DNA of 64,000 nt from NCBI GenBank assembly GCA_037975125.1, contig CM075857.1, forward strand, positions 46,257,672 to 46,321,671. The letters are read 5' to 3'. The number at the start of each line of letters is the position of its first letter. The first letter of the stretch is position 1. The notes under the pieces were generated by a model. That model saw nothing but the letters and a program-made list of their open reading frames with translations. It searched no databases and was not told the DNA's origin. The translations under genes and the position numbers were made by a program. Shown piece by piece: positions 26,825-38,418 of the stretch. The stretch is from Latrodectus hesperus (Eukaryota; Arthropoda; Arachnida; Araneae; Theridiidae).

Positions 26825-28394
26825 AAAAGCATGATGTTTGAGCAATGCTTATGTAAAATATTTTACTTTAAATTAGTTATTAAAAACAGTGGTAAAAATC
26901 TAAATCTTATTAAAAGCATACATTAATGTTTGGGATCAGTCTATCTTGGAAACAACGTGGACAACTTGTCATTAATGTGGACACAGTTCAAAATTACATT
27001 CCAATTCAAATACAATTTTAATTAATGATCATAGCGTTGTGAGAATCAAATGACGCTTTCAATTTAAAATTAATTTTATTCCGTATTTGATAATATTGTT
27101 AACGTTATTAAAATACAAATTTATGTATGTAAATAACTTAAATGTAAATGTATATAAATTTATAAGTGACGGAAACATGCTGTTTAATAGATCCTTCAAG
27201 TTTGTCATGTTTTCCTTCTTCCAAAACTTTGATACATCCATTGTGTTCTTCAGTAAATTGAAACCAGCCTGAATGCTTCCTACTGTCTATAAAAATCTTC
27301 GCGAATGGCAAAAGGCCGTGGATATTCATATTCTTTGGCTGTTAAACTGTCTTCTGTGTATATCAAAAGTAAAGCTCGCTGTCATAAATAACTATACTTT
27401 TCATTATCATGCTTATTTGTTGGGAGAAATGCTTAGAAATTTTTCGGGTTTCTTAATTTATAATATAGTATAAAAAATAGTTCATATTCGAATGCGAACT
27501 ATTGTTTATAACAGATTCTTTCAAGAATACAAAATGCAGTTATTTTATAAAAAGCTTCAAAACATTTTCCATTTGTTAATTCATCATGTTATGTCAAAAC
27601 AAAGCTCTCTCTGAGGTTAATGATGACCTAAAATAAGGACAACGCTTTTTGGGATAAAATGTCACGGGTTCGACCCTAGCCACTGCTAAAAGACAGTAGC
27701 TTGGATCGTATGTGGTGGACTAACAGACAGTGGCTAAGACAAGTATTGCTAATTTTCTATATGATGCACGTCCATCGTGTTGAGTGCTTATGAACTTTAT
27801 ATACTTTCTTTGTGCAATATAAGTATGTTAGTGACATTTAAAGAATCCTAAAGACAGTTTCAAGCTAATAAATCATCTACCATAATTAAATCATGGTAAT
27901 GTTTGGGAAAAAACTATTTCAGAAGTACAACAACCTTGGACTTGGAGCGATCTTTATGTGTGTGTGTTTCTTATCCTTATTATTTTTGATTTGCTATACC
28001 GTTTTGATTTTTGAGACTCAGATGTGCTATGTCAATGAAAAATCTGATCAAGCATTTTATAACTCTTAATTTTCAAAATTTTGATATCTCCTCTGAAAAA
28101 AAATATTTTTACATCTAAAACAGGGTAACTCATAAAGAGTAGAATAAAATTACCTCAACCAGTTTAAAGAAAAATATTTTTTTAATTTTTCATTTGAGCA
28201 AAAAAATTTTGATTAGGGATATATATTTATTTTAAGATTACTGAAGACGATATAGTAACAGAATATAAAAGTCTCAACCTGTACCTTCCAACCACTACTA
28301 AATATAGGTGAAATAGATATCAATATTATTAATGCATATGAGCAAACATGGAGACACTATTTTATATAGAATGAAATTTTTCTGGCAAGATTGA
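26825..28394. other. Intergenic stretch with a possible tRNA-like SINE scrap
   Basis: Mostly featureless AT-rich DNA. At about 27665-27790 a GC-richer patch contains GGGTTCGACCCT, which resembles a pol III B box, followed by a non-coding body. No convincing A box precedes it, so a SINE fragment is only a guess. The minus-strand frame 27138-27329 (63 codons) has ordinary-looking amino-acid composition in its first 50 residues but matches nothing I recognise and has no clear splice borders. Confidence 0.3.
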
Positions 28395-29180
28395 AAAAAG
28401 CATTTTCTTCTTCTTTTTTCTTATCCCCTGGTCTGAATCACACCAGGTCCATGACATCCTTCGCCTTCAAAGAATCGAGGACAGCACCAGGGCTGTATAA
28501 AAGTTCACGCTTTGAAAAGCCAATGCAGTTCAGTAGGAGTTCAGGACTGGCTACGTTAGTATTGCAGGAAGTGCAGGAGGGAAAGATTTGTTGGCCCTGG
28601 AAGAACCGCAGAGTCCAAAGATGGCTGGATCAGAGTCTGGACAAGGCAGTCTGAAGGAATATGTTCCTTCCTCCATGGTCTGATCAGGTCTTTCACCGTC
28701 AAAACTCAAAGATCTCCCAGGATCAAAGTCACAGTACCAAGGATGAGACGGCGGAATTTTCCAAGATGAGTTGGCAAGAGCCTTATTCCTAGAGATTTCC
28801 TGGAAAGTCAGCGGAGTAGCAGAGCCAAGAGGCAGCGATTATGCATCCTTAGCAAGGCCATCGGCGATATCGTTATATTTAAGATCGACATGTGATGGAA
28901 TCCATTGTCTCCCCCTCAAAGTCCTGTCTAACAGCCTCATCGTGGCGAGGGGGTGACTCTGGATGGAATGGGTGAAGTACGTCGGGAGTGTATACTCCTG
29001 GTAGGGCCACCCAAGACGTGAAGGCCATTCCATTTTATCCCATTAATGTTAGACAGGTGAACGAGCAAAGCCGGACCTCTGCCTTTCTTAGGTGCTCAGG
29101 GTTGCTACTACCGTCAGAAGCCGTCCCCCTTTCCCTTTCATGTTCATGACGCCTTTGGTTTCACATACCGCATCGTCCAT
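28395..29180 (-). mobile_element. 3' end of a non-LTR retrotransposon (LINE) with RNase H domain
   Basis: On the minus strand the frame 29033-28839 contains WIPSHV followed by N-D-I-AD-LAKDA. This is the conserved end of the RNase H domain carried by jockey/I-type LINEs. Further downstream on the same strand, after frame breaks, a segment reads ASPELLLNCIG and then VLDSLK and VMDLV before a stop at 28440-28438, the usual end of such ORF2 proteins. The block is GC-richer than its flanks. It is 5'-truncated and has several frame breaks between 28839 and 28560, so it is dead. No reverse-transcriptase part is present in the window. Confidence 0.8.
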
Positions 29181-30756
29181 CACGATAAAAAAAATGTTTC
29201 AGAAAAGAGGAAAATAAATGGTTCATGTAATTTAAGCATTATAGACTGTTATCCAAATCTAAATAACATATTAGAAAATCGAGGAAAATAAACTAAATGT
29301 AGTTCAAAATTCTTGCAATTTAGATATGTTATCACAAAAAACAACATCGAATATACAATGCAAAATGCTGATACCTTTACTTCGATAAAATAAGGCACAG
29401 CTTAAAACCAGTCTTTTAAAGGAAATCGTTATTCATTAAATGTTGATGCATTAAACACAATTTCGAGATAATCATACTATAAAAAGTAATTTTAGGCCCC
29501 GTAGTGGTTGTTGAGTACATAGTGGTCCCTTAGATACCCTTTAGTGGACAACTTAAGACATTTTTAATATCTGCCTCATAAATTGACTGCCGATAGACTT
29601 TTCATAGATAGTGGGCTATATTCACGTGATTGGGGATATTATGGTATTTTCGTGTTTGCTCCGCCAAATGACACTTTTTATCGCCTTCTTTGCCAAATCT
29701 AAGCGATTAGAGTCATAGCATGGAGCTCCATGCTATGACTCTGGGTCTAGACCCAGCTAACTGAACAGGTGATTAACGCACTGTGGGAAGATGCGTTGTA
29801 GGCGGAGCCATTGGTACCTGAGGACATCATTATGAAATGTGATTGAACGTATTTAGCAGATTTTTTCTTGTTCCAAGATATTTCGTTCTTAATTATATTA
29901 GGATTTTTCTAATAATATTATAGGGTGAATTTCTCATTACTGAAGATTTTGTCGTTTCTACCTTTATATCTAGTTGGTGGAATTGAAGACAAAGTTAAGC
30001 AGTTGATGCAAGATTTAAATATTTTACCTAAGAGGATTGATGTTGCTCCTAAATGATCAAAATGTGGGTCAGAAACTGTTTTGATATAAATGTGAATGAA
30101 ATCTTGTATATAATTAATGTGAATGAAATCATATGAAATAATCATAATTAAATGAATGCCGTACTTAGTTTTTACATTGCCCATAATTTCTGTTTTCAAT
30201 CCTAAATTCAGTTAATATGTTACCATTGAAAAAATTACACACGCTCTTCTAGGTAACGTCATTGGTCATACCCCAATAGGTTTGTATTAAGTTAGAACCA
30301 ACGACCAATATATATTGGTCTGTGGTTAGAACCCTCGCCAAAATATACCAAGTACGGTTACAGTTTACCTTGACAACACGACTTCGGTAAAACTCTCGTC
30401 ATTTGAACATAATTCAAAATCACGAGATGGATGGGAAAGAAAAACCCATCGTATGAACAATCAAAATATAAAATATAATGTGGATAAAGAGACTTTTGGA
30501 TTATATCTTTTTTCTGTAGCTGATGGAATATAAAAATATTAATATTCTTTTTAATATAATTCTAATTACAGTGAAGTTAGCTGTTCTATACATACAAATT
30601 TCCAACAATTTTGTGGTTTGAATTATTAAAAGCTGGCATAAGTCAGAAAACATAACCAATTTGATTATATTCCCAAGAAAGAAGTTACAAAATATAAACA
30701 AATCAAATTTTTGAAACTTGGAAAGTAGAAGTCCTTATTCTCCTTACCAGTTTTGG
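29181..30756. other. Gene-free stretch
   Basis: No coding exon recognised. Apart from the palindromes at 29709-29756, an 18-bp palindrome (GACCAATATATATTGGTC) lies at 30303-30320 inside a longer imperfect inverted repeat that includes two copies of GGTTAGAAC-like sequence. This could be the core of an old MITE. Confidence 0.4.
29709..29756. repeat. Perfect 34-bp palindrome followed by a 16-bp palindrome
   Basis: Positions 29709-29742 read identically on both strands with no spacer (17-base arms, centre GAGCTC). Overlapping it by two bases, 29741-29756 (CTGGGTCTAGACCCAG) is a second perfect palindrome. No element around them is recognised. Confidence 0.95.
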
Positions 30757-30943
30757 TAAAACTGAGTAATACGGCCGAAGTTTGGCGATTTTTTGGATTT
30801 TTTTTCGCCAAGTTCAAGTAAGGATTGAAATTCCTACGCTATATTCACAGCGAAATACAAAACGAATATAAAAGACAGTATTGAAATTCCGGCACTATAT
30901 CTAAACCGGGTAAAACTGAGGTCTGTCCGTAATACTCAGTTTA
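30757..30943. mobile_element. Candidate short MITE with inverted ends
   Basis: The left end at 30757-30774 (TAAAACTGAGTAATACGG) pairs with the right end at 30927-30943 as an inverted repeat with one mismatch and one missing base. Inside are two direct copies of a TTGAAATTCC..C-CTATAT motif and another GTAAAACTGAG, so the element itself seems built from repeats. It has no coding capacity. No target duplication is obvious, so family assignment is not possible. Confidence 0.45.
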
Positions 30944-31319
30944 GCCACCAGTTTTCATAAGAAATAATATTAACTTTATTATAATATTTCCAGATCAAAA
31001 TTCAGGAACTAAGAAAATTTGCACGTATAAGTCTACATTCTTTTATTTTTTTTAATTATAAATGTAATAGTCCATTTTAACCAAGGTTTTTTCGTGAATA
31101 ATTGTATAAAATTTTCCAAAAATTTGAAATTTCTTACATGTAAATAATCTATAACAAAAATGATCACGAATTAAGAACTTGTTTTTTGTGCCCCATGTGT
31201 TGTAATTTTAATAAATGTGTTTCAGATAATTTTAACTACTTCTGTTTCCAAATGATAAGAAAAAAGTTGAATTTATGTATATTAATATTATAAAAAAATC
31301 CCCGAAAAATATTACGTGA

Positions 31320-31612
31320 AATTTGATATATATCCAATTGGAAAACTGGATATGGCCTTGGGACCAAGGCCTATGGTGGCCATATCTATTTTCTTGACCG
31401 AGGACTGGAGTGAGAAGCATTATATACCGATTAGGTGGTCAAACGTTTGCGAAACCTCCAGTGTTTAGTTCTAGACTTGCTTAATACTCAGTTTCGTCGA
31501 TTCACTGAAGGAATAAAAAGCAGATATGACCTTGCCCAAACCAAGGATAAACCTCAGACCCATAACTTAGAAGTGTGAAACGCTACCACTATGCTACATA
31601 ATCTTCCTCAAA
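31320..31612 (-). mobile_element. tRNA-derived SINE, minus strand
   Basis: Read on the minus strand, the sequence near 31600 contains TAGCATAGTGG, a match to the pol III A-box consensus TRGCNNAGNGG. About 50 bases later comes GAGGTTTATCC, a decayed B box, consistent with a tRNA-like head. Downstream lies a non-tRNA body that includes TCAAGAAAATAGATATG (plus-strand position 31381-31397) and a perfect short stem GGCCTTGG/CCAAGGCC. The 17-base body motif recurs at 48416-48432 in the opposite orientation, which supports a dispersed family. The ends are not sharply defined. Confidence 0.6.
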
Positions 31613-31630
31613 TGAATAAAAGGATCAGAT

Positions 31631-32036
31631 TTACTGTACGGTCACCCTTAGCGTGTTTTTTGGCATCAAATTTAGCGAACATTTTTACTGGAAACCCGGC
31701 AAACTATTATTTTGGCAACCCTATTTGTCATTAATTTCTCATGAATTTTTACCGATTTAAATTCTTTATTATAAAATTTAATCAAAAAATTTTTATGGTA
31801 ATTAAGCATATCGACTTTTTTTCATTATTTTACCATTGTTGTTTGAAATCTATAAATCTGCATTTTTTGTTAATTTTCTAAAATTAATGGAGCATATTGT
31901 TAGATACCAACAATGTATGAAATATTTGTTACTGTTTCAGCCATTTTCCTCCCACCATTTTTCCCGATCGGAAATTCGTCATACGGTCGCCTTTGGCGAC
32001 TTTTTAAAAATTTCGCCAAATGTGACCGTACCGTAA
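31631..32036. mobile_element. Candidate 406-bp MITE ending in GTACGGTCAC inverted repeats
   Basis: TTACTGTACGGTCAC at 31631-31645 is matched on the opposite strand at 32022-32036 with one mismatch in 15. The right part also folds on itself: 31983-32029 has ACGGTC...TTGGCGA pairing with TCGCCAA...GACCGT. The interior is AT-rich and non-coding. No clear target duplication was found, so the superfamily is unknown. Confidence 0.45.
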
Positions 32037-34450
32037 AATTTTACCGAATAAAATATCTTAACTTAAAATTTAAGTTAAAAATGAATTTTAGGAAAAAATT
32101 ATATTGGAAGAATATTGCAAAAAAAAAATCAGTTTTGTTACTTTTTTTGTATACCAATGCTTAAAAAATAGAATATCACAGATTTTTCAGTTGGCCTATA
32201 CTTTAGGATACCCTTTGATTTCTATCCAATTTGGTGCTGATTGGTTGATGCAGAATATGATGATAACAATTTTGATGAATGATACACACACACATACATA
32301 ATGATGACACATACAAAATGTGTATATCATTACTGAATGTTTTTAGCACAATTTTGTTTCTTCAAACACTTTTAGTGACAAAAACATCACCTATTTTTGT
32401 CAAGAGGCACTCTAAAATATATTTTTCCTCGACTTTTCCAAACATTTTTAAAATAAAAATAAAAGTTGAAATTTTTTTATAGTAAATTAATCCTCTTAAT
32501 GATGTATATGTACATATATATATTCGCATTTTAGAGAAAATTCAGTTGGCCATACAAGAGTTGTACATATCCAACCCTTATTTTAATAGTATAACATTTT
32601 TCCAATTAAAGTAAAAATAAATGTCTTCTTTTTTGTCAAGATAATACCAAATGAATTCATCCTTATAAATATCTAAATCCTTCATTTGGTAAAAACCATT
32701 TATTAGATTTCTCATAATGAGTTGTATTCCCATTTTGTTCCTAAAATAAGTTAGCAGATTATTTTATAATAGATGCTAAGGTTTAAAGTATATCACTTTT
32801 AGATTCTAGGTAAATCTATCAATTCCATTAAGATGTGTTTCTATTGTTAATATTGTATAAGTTATATTCTTTGGAACTTAAGTTGCAATTCAATATTTCT
32901 CCTCCATTTTTAAGTCCTATGTATGATAGTCACTTATATTGTGTAGATAATTACCATTATCATATAGTGTTTACAAATAATTTTTTGAATTTAAATAATT
33001 TATTATTTTTTAACTTTGTACTGTGTATTTATTATTTTTCTTTACTGATTCAACCCTGAAAATCAATTCAGAAATTAGCTTTGTTTTGTAATTAAAAAAT
33101 TACTTTTAATTTAATCATATAATTACAGATCCATTTACATACATACAAAACTTGTTCATTTATATTATTTCAAATATTTAAGCATTACTAACAGCATGTT
33201 AAAGTACCCAAGTGGTAATTTACACTAATTAATTTAAATAATAAAATAAGTGTTACTGTAATCAAAATAAACCTACTGACTGGAAAAATATATAAAAAAA
33301 ATACATCAACTGAGACAGAGGAAAGTTCTACTACTAGGTTGGCGAGTGAGGACTTTGAAAACTGGTTAGTTCATTCTTTCAACATGACTTTCATAATATG
33401 AACTCATGTTATAGGAGTATATATCATTTTTTCTAGTATGAGAGCTTATAGGATTTGATTAATTCAATTTTTGATTTTGCAATCTCTAGGGTTCAGGAGA
33501 AAATCAGACTTAAGTAATGAGCAGTTTTCCTTGAAACATGGGATTCACGCTTTTACTTCAGCATTTTCTGTATAATTGCTTCTACTATCTTTAATCCTTA
33601 TATATCTTCAATCTTGTCCCCTCGCTCTTTCTGGAATTAGTTTTCCACAAGACCTGAGCTAAGGTAATATATTTCATGGAAAGGGGAAATAATAGGAGCT
33701 GCATTTTTACGGGAAAATAAAATATAAAAAGGAATTTCCAGCCAGGGGAAAAAGTGGGTAATTTATTTAATTTATAAAAAAATATCCAGCCAGTGAATAC
33801 AACACTTTGTTGCAAGAAATAGTTAAAATACTTTTTTAGAAAACTTACATGCTATGCCTTTAAGTTGAGAATTTGTTTTCTGTTTAAACTTTTATTTTGA
33901 TCAAAAAATATTTTCATAACTTAAATGATTTTTGATTAATTTTGTGTACTTTTTTATTGTATATATTGTCAAACATTCTTCAAAATGTGGAAGTTATTGA
34001 ATGCATTCATCCAGAGTAAAATTTAGTATCTTTTTACTGAAACTGATCTATTGGATTATGGAATTTTTTTTATATATATTTTAAGTAAATGAGACATGAT
34101 TAAATTTCATGAAATAAATGTAAGCAAATTAAACATGATCCAAAATTTATTGAAAATTTTTTGCTGTCCATTTGTGTATGTTTTTGTTAGCAGAGATTTT
34201 TTTATCATAAACTTTATTAATGTTACTGATAGAACACCTAAATATATATTTGCATTTTTTGATTTAAAATGAAATCATAAAATAATTTTATATATGCATG
34301 GTATAGTCATACTCTAAAACATTAACTTCAAGGTTTAGATTTCTAATGTATTTTTAATAAATATATTTTAATTCTAATATAGATATTTCAATGAATGATG
34401 TAAAACCTTTCAAAATAATCTAAGAGTTTATAAAATTTATTGTCTGACAG
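32037..34450. other. Gene-free region upstream of the UQCC6-like gene
   Basis: No coding exon recognised on either strand. It should contain the promoter and probably a non-coding first exon of the UQCC6-like gene, because a splice acceptor (TGTCTGACAG) directly abuts its ATG, but I cannot place them. The minus-strand frame 33591-33815 has no family motifs. Confidence 0.5.
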
Positions 34451-37400
34451 ATGCCTATTGGTTTATCTTGGCCAAGATATTTGGCATTTTTATCATCTTC
34501 TTTGATATCCATGTTTGCTGGAGCTCAGGTAGTTCATTCAATCTACAGACCATTAGATGTAAGTATAATTTAGCAAATGTATTCATCTTATTACTTGTGT
34601 ATTACCAGAAATGATATAGAAGTTTCTAAATGGGCCAATTCCTTTGTATTGATGCTTTGCTTTATAAATTTAATTGCAAGGAGCAACATTGATACTTTTT
34701 TATTTCATATTGGTTTTCTTCAAAGAAACTTATTAAATTATAAGTAAAGTTGTTAAATAATATTTATGATTTGAAGTGTTTCAGAAATCATCATTTTTTA
34801 TTCTAAAAATGTTGAAGATCCAAATTTTCTTTAGCAGTTATTGAAGAGTATTTTGTAAATTAATTTATATTTAATTTTTTAAAAGAAATAATCATATCTA
34901 ACAACTGTTATTTATGATTGTTTCTTTTAAAAGCACTGTTATATTTCATGAAAAAATTTTCGTGATGTTAATACTAAAACATTTGACTATTTTCTTAAAA
35001 AATAATTTTTCAAGTATTGGATTTATAAAATTGAGTTAAGTCAGGATAAATAGTTTAATTTTTTTATTATTGTGTAAAGATATTTATGTATTTTTAGATA
35101 CATGTAATTAGGCATTATATGTATTTTTAAGAATGGTGTGTAAATAATATAAATTTCAATTAGAAGATTTTATTGTTCTGTGTAAGTAATTTCATATTCT
35201 TAGTTGATACACTGAATTAACAGTTTTATTCCATAATTGATATTGTAGATCTAGCTCATTTCATGAAGCAGTTTATAAATGAACCTTGATATTTGAAAGT
35301 TGTGAACAGAGTTAAAAGCTTTTATTATTTTTAAGTCCTAATCAAATTCAACTGTCCAAAAAATATAAAAAAGTTTTTCCTGCACTTTTAAAAAGATGAA
35401 ATTAAATTGTTTTCTTGTTTTAAGAAGAAATTATCATTATTAAATAAAGAAAAATTAAAGTTCATAATTTAATTTAGAATTAGAAATATAATAACTGAAA
35501 AATTTATAAACACAAATATTAGTTTAAGTATAACTATAAATTTTTCATATGTTATGCTCTTTTAATGCAACATTTTTAAAGAAAGCTATTTTTTGAATAT
35601 ATGTAATGAAAATTAAATTAGTGGGCAGTTGAATAATATTTTAAAATTTATATCAATCTTTTGAAAGGGAACCATTTTTAAATTATGTCCATATTTATCA
35701 AAATTTACAAAATATTGTAAAGAAAGAAAGTGCAAAATATAATAAATGATTTAAATACTAATATTTTGCCTTTTAATAATTTTAAATTATTAAAATTGAA
35801 TTTTTATGAATTCTTCATGAATTTATATATATACTTTTGACATCAAGTCAAATTGCTATTTATTATATTAGTTAATCTATATATTAAATTGTCTAGTTTA
35901 TAAAAAATAAAGATTATAAAATGAATCATTAGATAGTTTTGTGATACATAAAAAGTTAATAATTCTAAAAATATTCTTTAGATATATCTGAAAAAAAGAT
36001 CCATTTAAATTATCATCTATTACACAAAAAGTCTGAAATAGTTAATAGATGTAAATAAATATACTATTTTTATTTGAAATATCACAAGCAAAATGTAGGA
36101 GATTAACTTATTTTATACAAAAGAAAAAGATAAGTTAGAAGCATGGTACAAAAATGATGTAAATATCATCAAATATTGAATTTTTATAAATTTATTTTAT
36201 TCTTTGTATCTGACTTTATTATTTATAAATTACTTATAACAAATATTTTCATTGTAGTTTGGAAATTTATAAATGGAAATTAATATTTCAATTGAAAAGT
36301 CAATTTTATAATTGAAAATAAAATGTTTTTTTAAACAGCTAAAATTTACATTGTCTACAGCTACTATAGTCATTACATATTACAAGTAAATTTGTAATAT
36401 GTAATGACTATAGTAGCCATATATGCACATACATATTTAATTAATACACACTGCTCAAAACAACTAAAGAATATTGTAATCATTTCATAAAAGAACAATA
36501 TAAGCATTTTTTCCCTTAAAATGGAAGAAGTGAATCACAAATACAATTTTTTCTCATTTTCAATCTTCACTATATGCAAATTTTGAGTTTGGTATCAAAG
36601 ACACTTTAGCAACAACGAATAAGATTTGGTTTTCAATTTAATGTAAACAAAGCAGAAAAAAATACTCAACATTGAGTAAGCATGTCATTTTGATGAGTGT
36701 GATGTCTAAGTGGTGATGTCTTTGGTCATTTAACCAAACCGGAAGCTTCAAGAGTTGTTGGGAGGTTAGAGGGAGGCCAAACACAATCCAAAGTAGCAGA
36801 AGAATTGCAGTTGTACAAAGTGTCATTTCCAGGATCTGGAGCCTTTTTCAGAGTTTGAAATGTAGGCTTAAGATCAGGGCAAGGTTATAGATGTGCAACA
36901 ATGCCCAATGAAAACCATTTTTTAATGCTAACTGCTATAAGACACTTAAATATGAATGCTGCTCATCTTTAACACCTTTGCCTAGCTACTGGTACCGACA
37001 CAAACTGTCTGAAATTGATTCATACTGTGGGGCTAGCCAGCTGTAAGTTTGCCAGTTAACAGCAAGTTATCATCACTTCCACAGGGAGTGGATAACACAG
37101 CATGTGAATTAATAGAGAAATGGATGGCACAATATTCTTTTCTCTGACAAGTTTCTCTTCATCTTGATAATAGACATATTTTCATCTAGAAATAAAGTGC
37201 CACTAGAAACTCTTCCCCATGTTTTGTACACAAAAGTATCAGATTTGGTTGGTGGAGAGTGATGGTCTTTGCTAGCATCATCTTTGATATGTGCAGTGAT
37301 TTTCACATCATTCAAAATAGATTGGTCATCAATATGTGAGGATAAGATCCTCAGGCCTATTATAATCCCTTACCTTGTAGGAATTAGAGATGTCTTCATA

Positions 37401-38418
37401 TTAATGGACGACAATTCCAGGCCACATTGTGCAAACTTGGTAAATGATTTGCTTTTGGAGGAAGGAGTTATACAAACGGAATGGTCAGTGTGTTCTCTGG
37501 ACATGAACCCAATAGAGCCTGTTTGAGACATTCTAAGCAGATCCACCACCACAAACTCTCCAAAAAGTGAAAATAGCTCTTCTTAAGCAGTGGGACTCAA
37601 TACTCTAGTCTCTCATTAATAGCCTCATTGATTTTGATGCCTTAAAGATGTTTAATGTTGCTGGCCATCTAGGGTAGTCATACTCCCTGCTAAAAACGAT
37701 TTTCTTTTAAAGAAACTTTTTTATTTATTTTCCTCATATGTATAAAATTCTGTTTTTTATTTCTTTTTTGCACTCAAATACTCAATAAAACACATTTTTT
37801 TCTGCCAAACAAACGTCATATTATCTCATATGGCCTATTGTGGGTGTCAATAATATATGAATCAACCAAACAATTCTTCAAGTGTTAGATCAACCCACAA
37901 CCTCAATATCCTTTGTTTTGAGTAGTGTATTATTACATTTTTACAATGGAGTTATTATCTTCCTATGAAAATAAATGTATTACATTCGATCAAACTGCAT
38001 TTCCTTAATTTTGTTTATATAAGCCAAAAACAAAAATCCATTTTTTATTAAGAATTTCTTTTTATTTAAAGTTTGTTAAAGTTTAAAAATTTTATTCAGA
38101 ATTATGTATAACTTATTGTGTGCGTCACATTTCTTGAGTGATATAAATGTAGAAAATGTAAATATCTATATATTAAATTTACAAAATGAATAAAAATAAT
38201 TTTTTGACTTTGTTAGATTATTAAAAAATATCAGAATACTACCAAATTAAATTTAAAGTATTAATAAATTGATGCATGTACTTTTATTATTACTTTTAAT
38301 TTTACATAAATTTCATTCAATAAGCAAATTACTGAAATACTTTTATTCATTACAGGATCTACAAGACTATGTAGAGCAAGAGAGAGAAAGAGTTAAGGCT
38401 TTAAATCAAGAATCATAA
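34451..38418 (+). CDS. UQCC6: BRAWNIN/UQCC6-family mitochondrial microprotein
   Basis: Two coding exons: 34451-34558 (36 codons, donor GTAAG) and 38356-38418 (20 codons plus TAA, acceptor TTACAG), joined in phase 0 to give 56 residues. Residues 1-36 contain a hydrophobic stretch (about 9-25) and the motif AGAQVVHSIYRPLD. In the vertebrate microprotein BRAWNIN (C12orf73, UQCC6) the same position has an AGAEVVH-YYRP motif after MP-G. The second exon gives a charged, probably helical C-terminus. The family acts in the inner mitochondrial membrane and is needed for assembly of respiratory complex III. The initiator ATG sits immediately after a splice-acceptor-like sequence, so a non-coding first exon upstream is likely. 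The 3.8-kb intron carries a Tc1 relic. Only the first exon carries the family signature. Confidence 0.82.
36360..36417. repeat. Perfect 26-bp inverted repeat with 6-base loop
   Basis: Arms 36360-36385 and 36392-36417 are exact inverse complements, separated by GTAAAT. It lies in the intron of the UQCC6-like gene, 29 bases before the Tc1 relic at 36447. Confidence 0.95.
36447..37927 (+). mobile_element. Degenerate Tc1-like transposon in the UQCC6 intron
   Basis: The left end CACACTGCTCAAAACAA and the right end, whose inverse complement is CACTACTCAAAACAAAG, are an imperfect inverted repeat flanked by TA on both sides (36445-36446 and 37928-37929). In the plus direction, 37269-37526 encodes the end of a DD34E transposase. 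ILMDDNSRPH carries the second catalytic D, and NPIE carries the E 34 residues later. The rest of the transposase is broken by many stops and frameshifts. It is clearly older than the element at 25420 and belongs to a different Tc1 lineage. Confidence 0.85.

Noticed and set aside
27660..27790. tRNA gene candidate because of GGGTTCGACCCT
   Set aside because: No A box, no cloverleaf and no acceptor stem could be drawn. At best it is a SINE scrap.
33591..33815. 74-codon minus-strand frame
   Set aside because: Phenylalanine/leucine-rich chance frame with no motif and no neighbouring exon.
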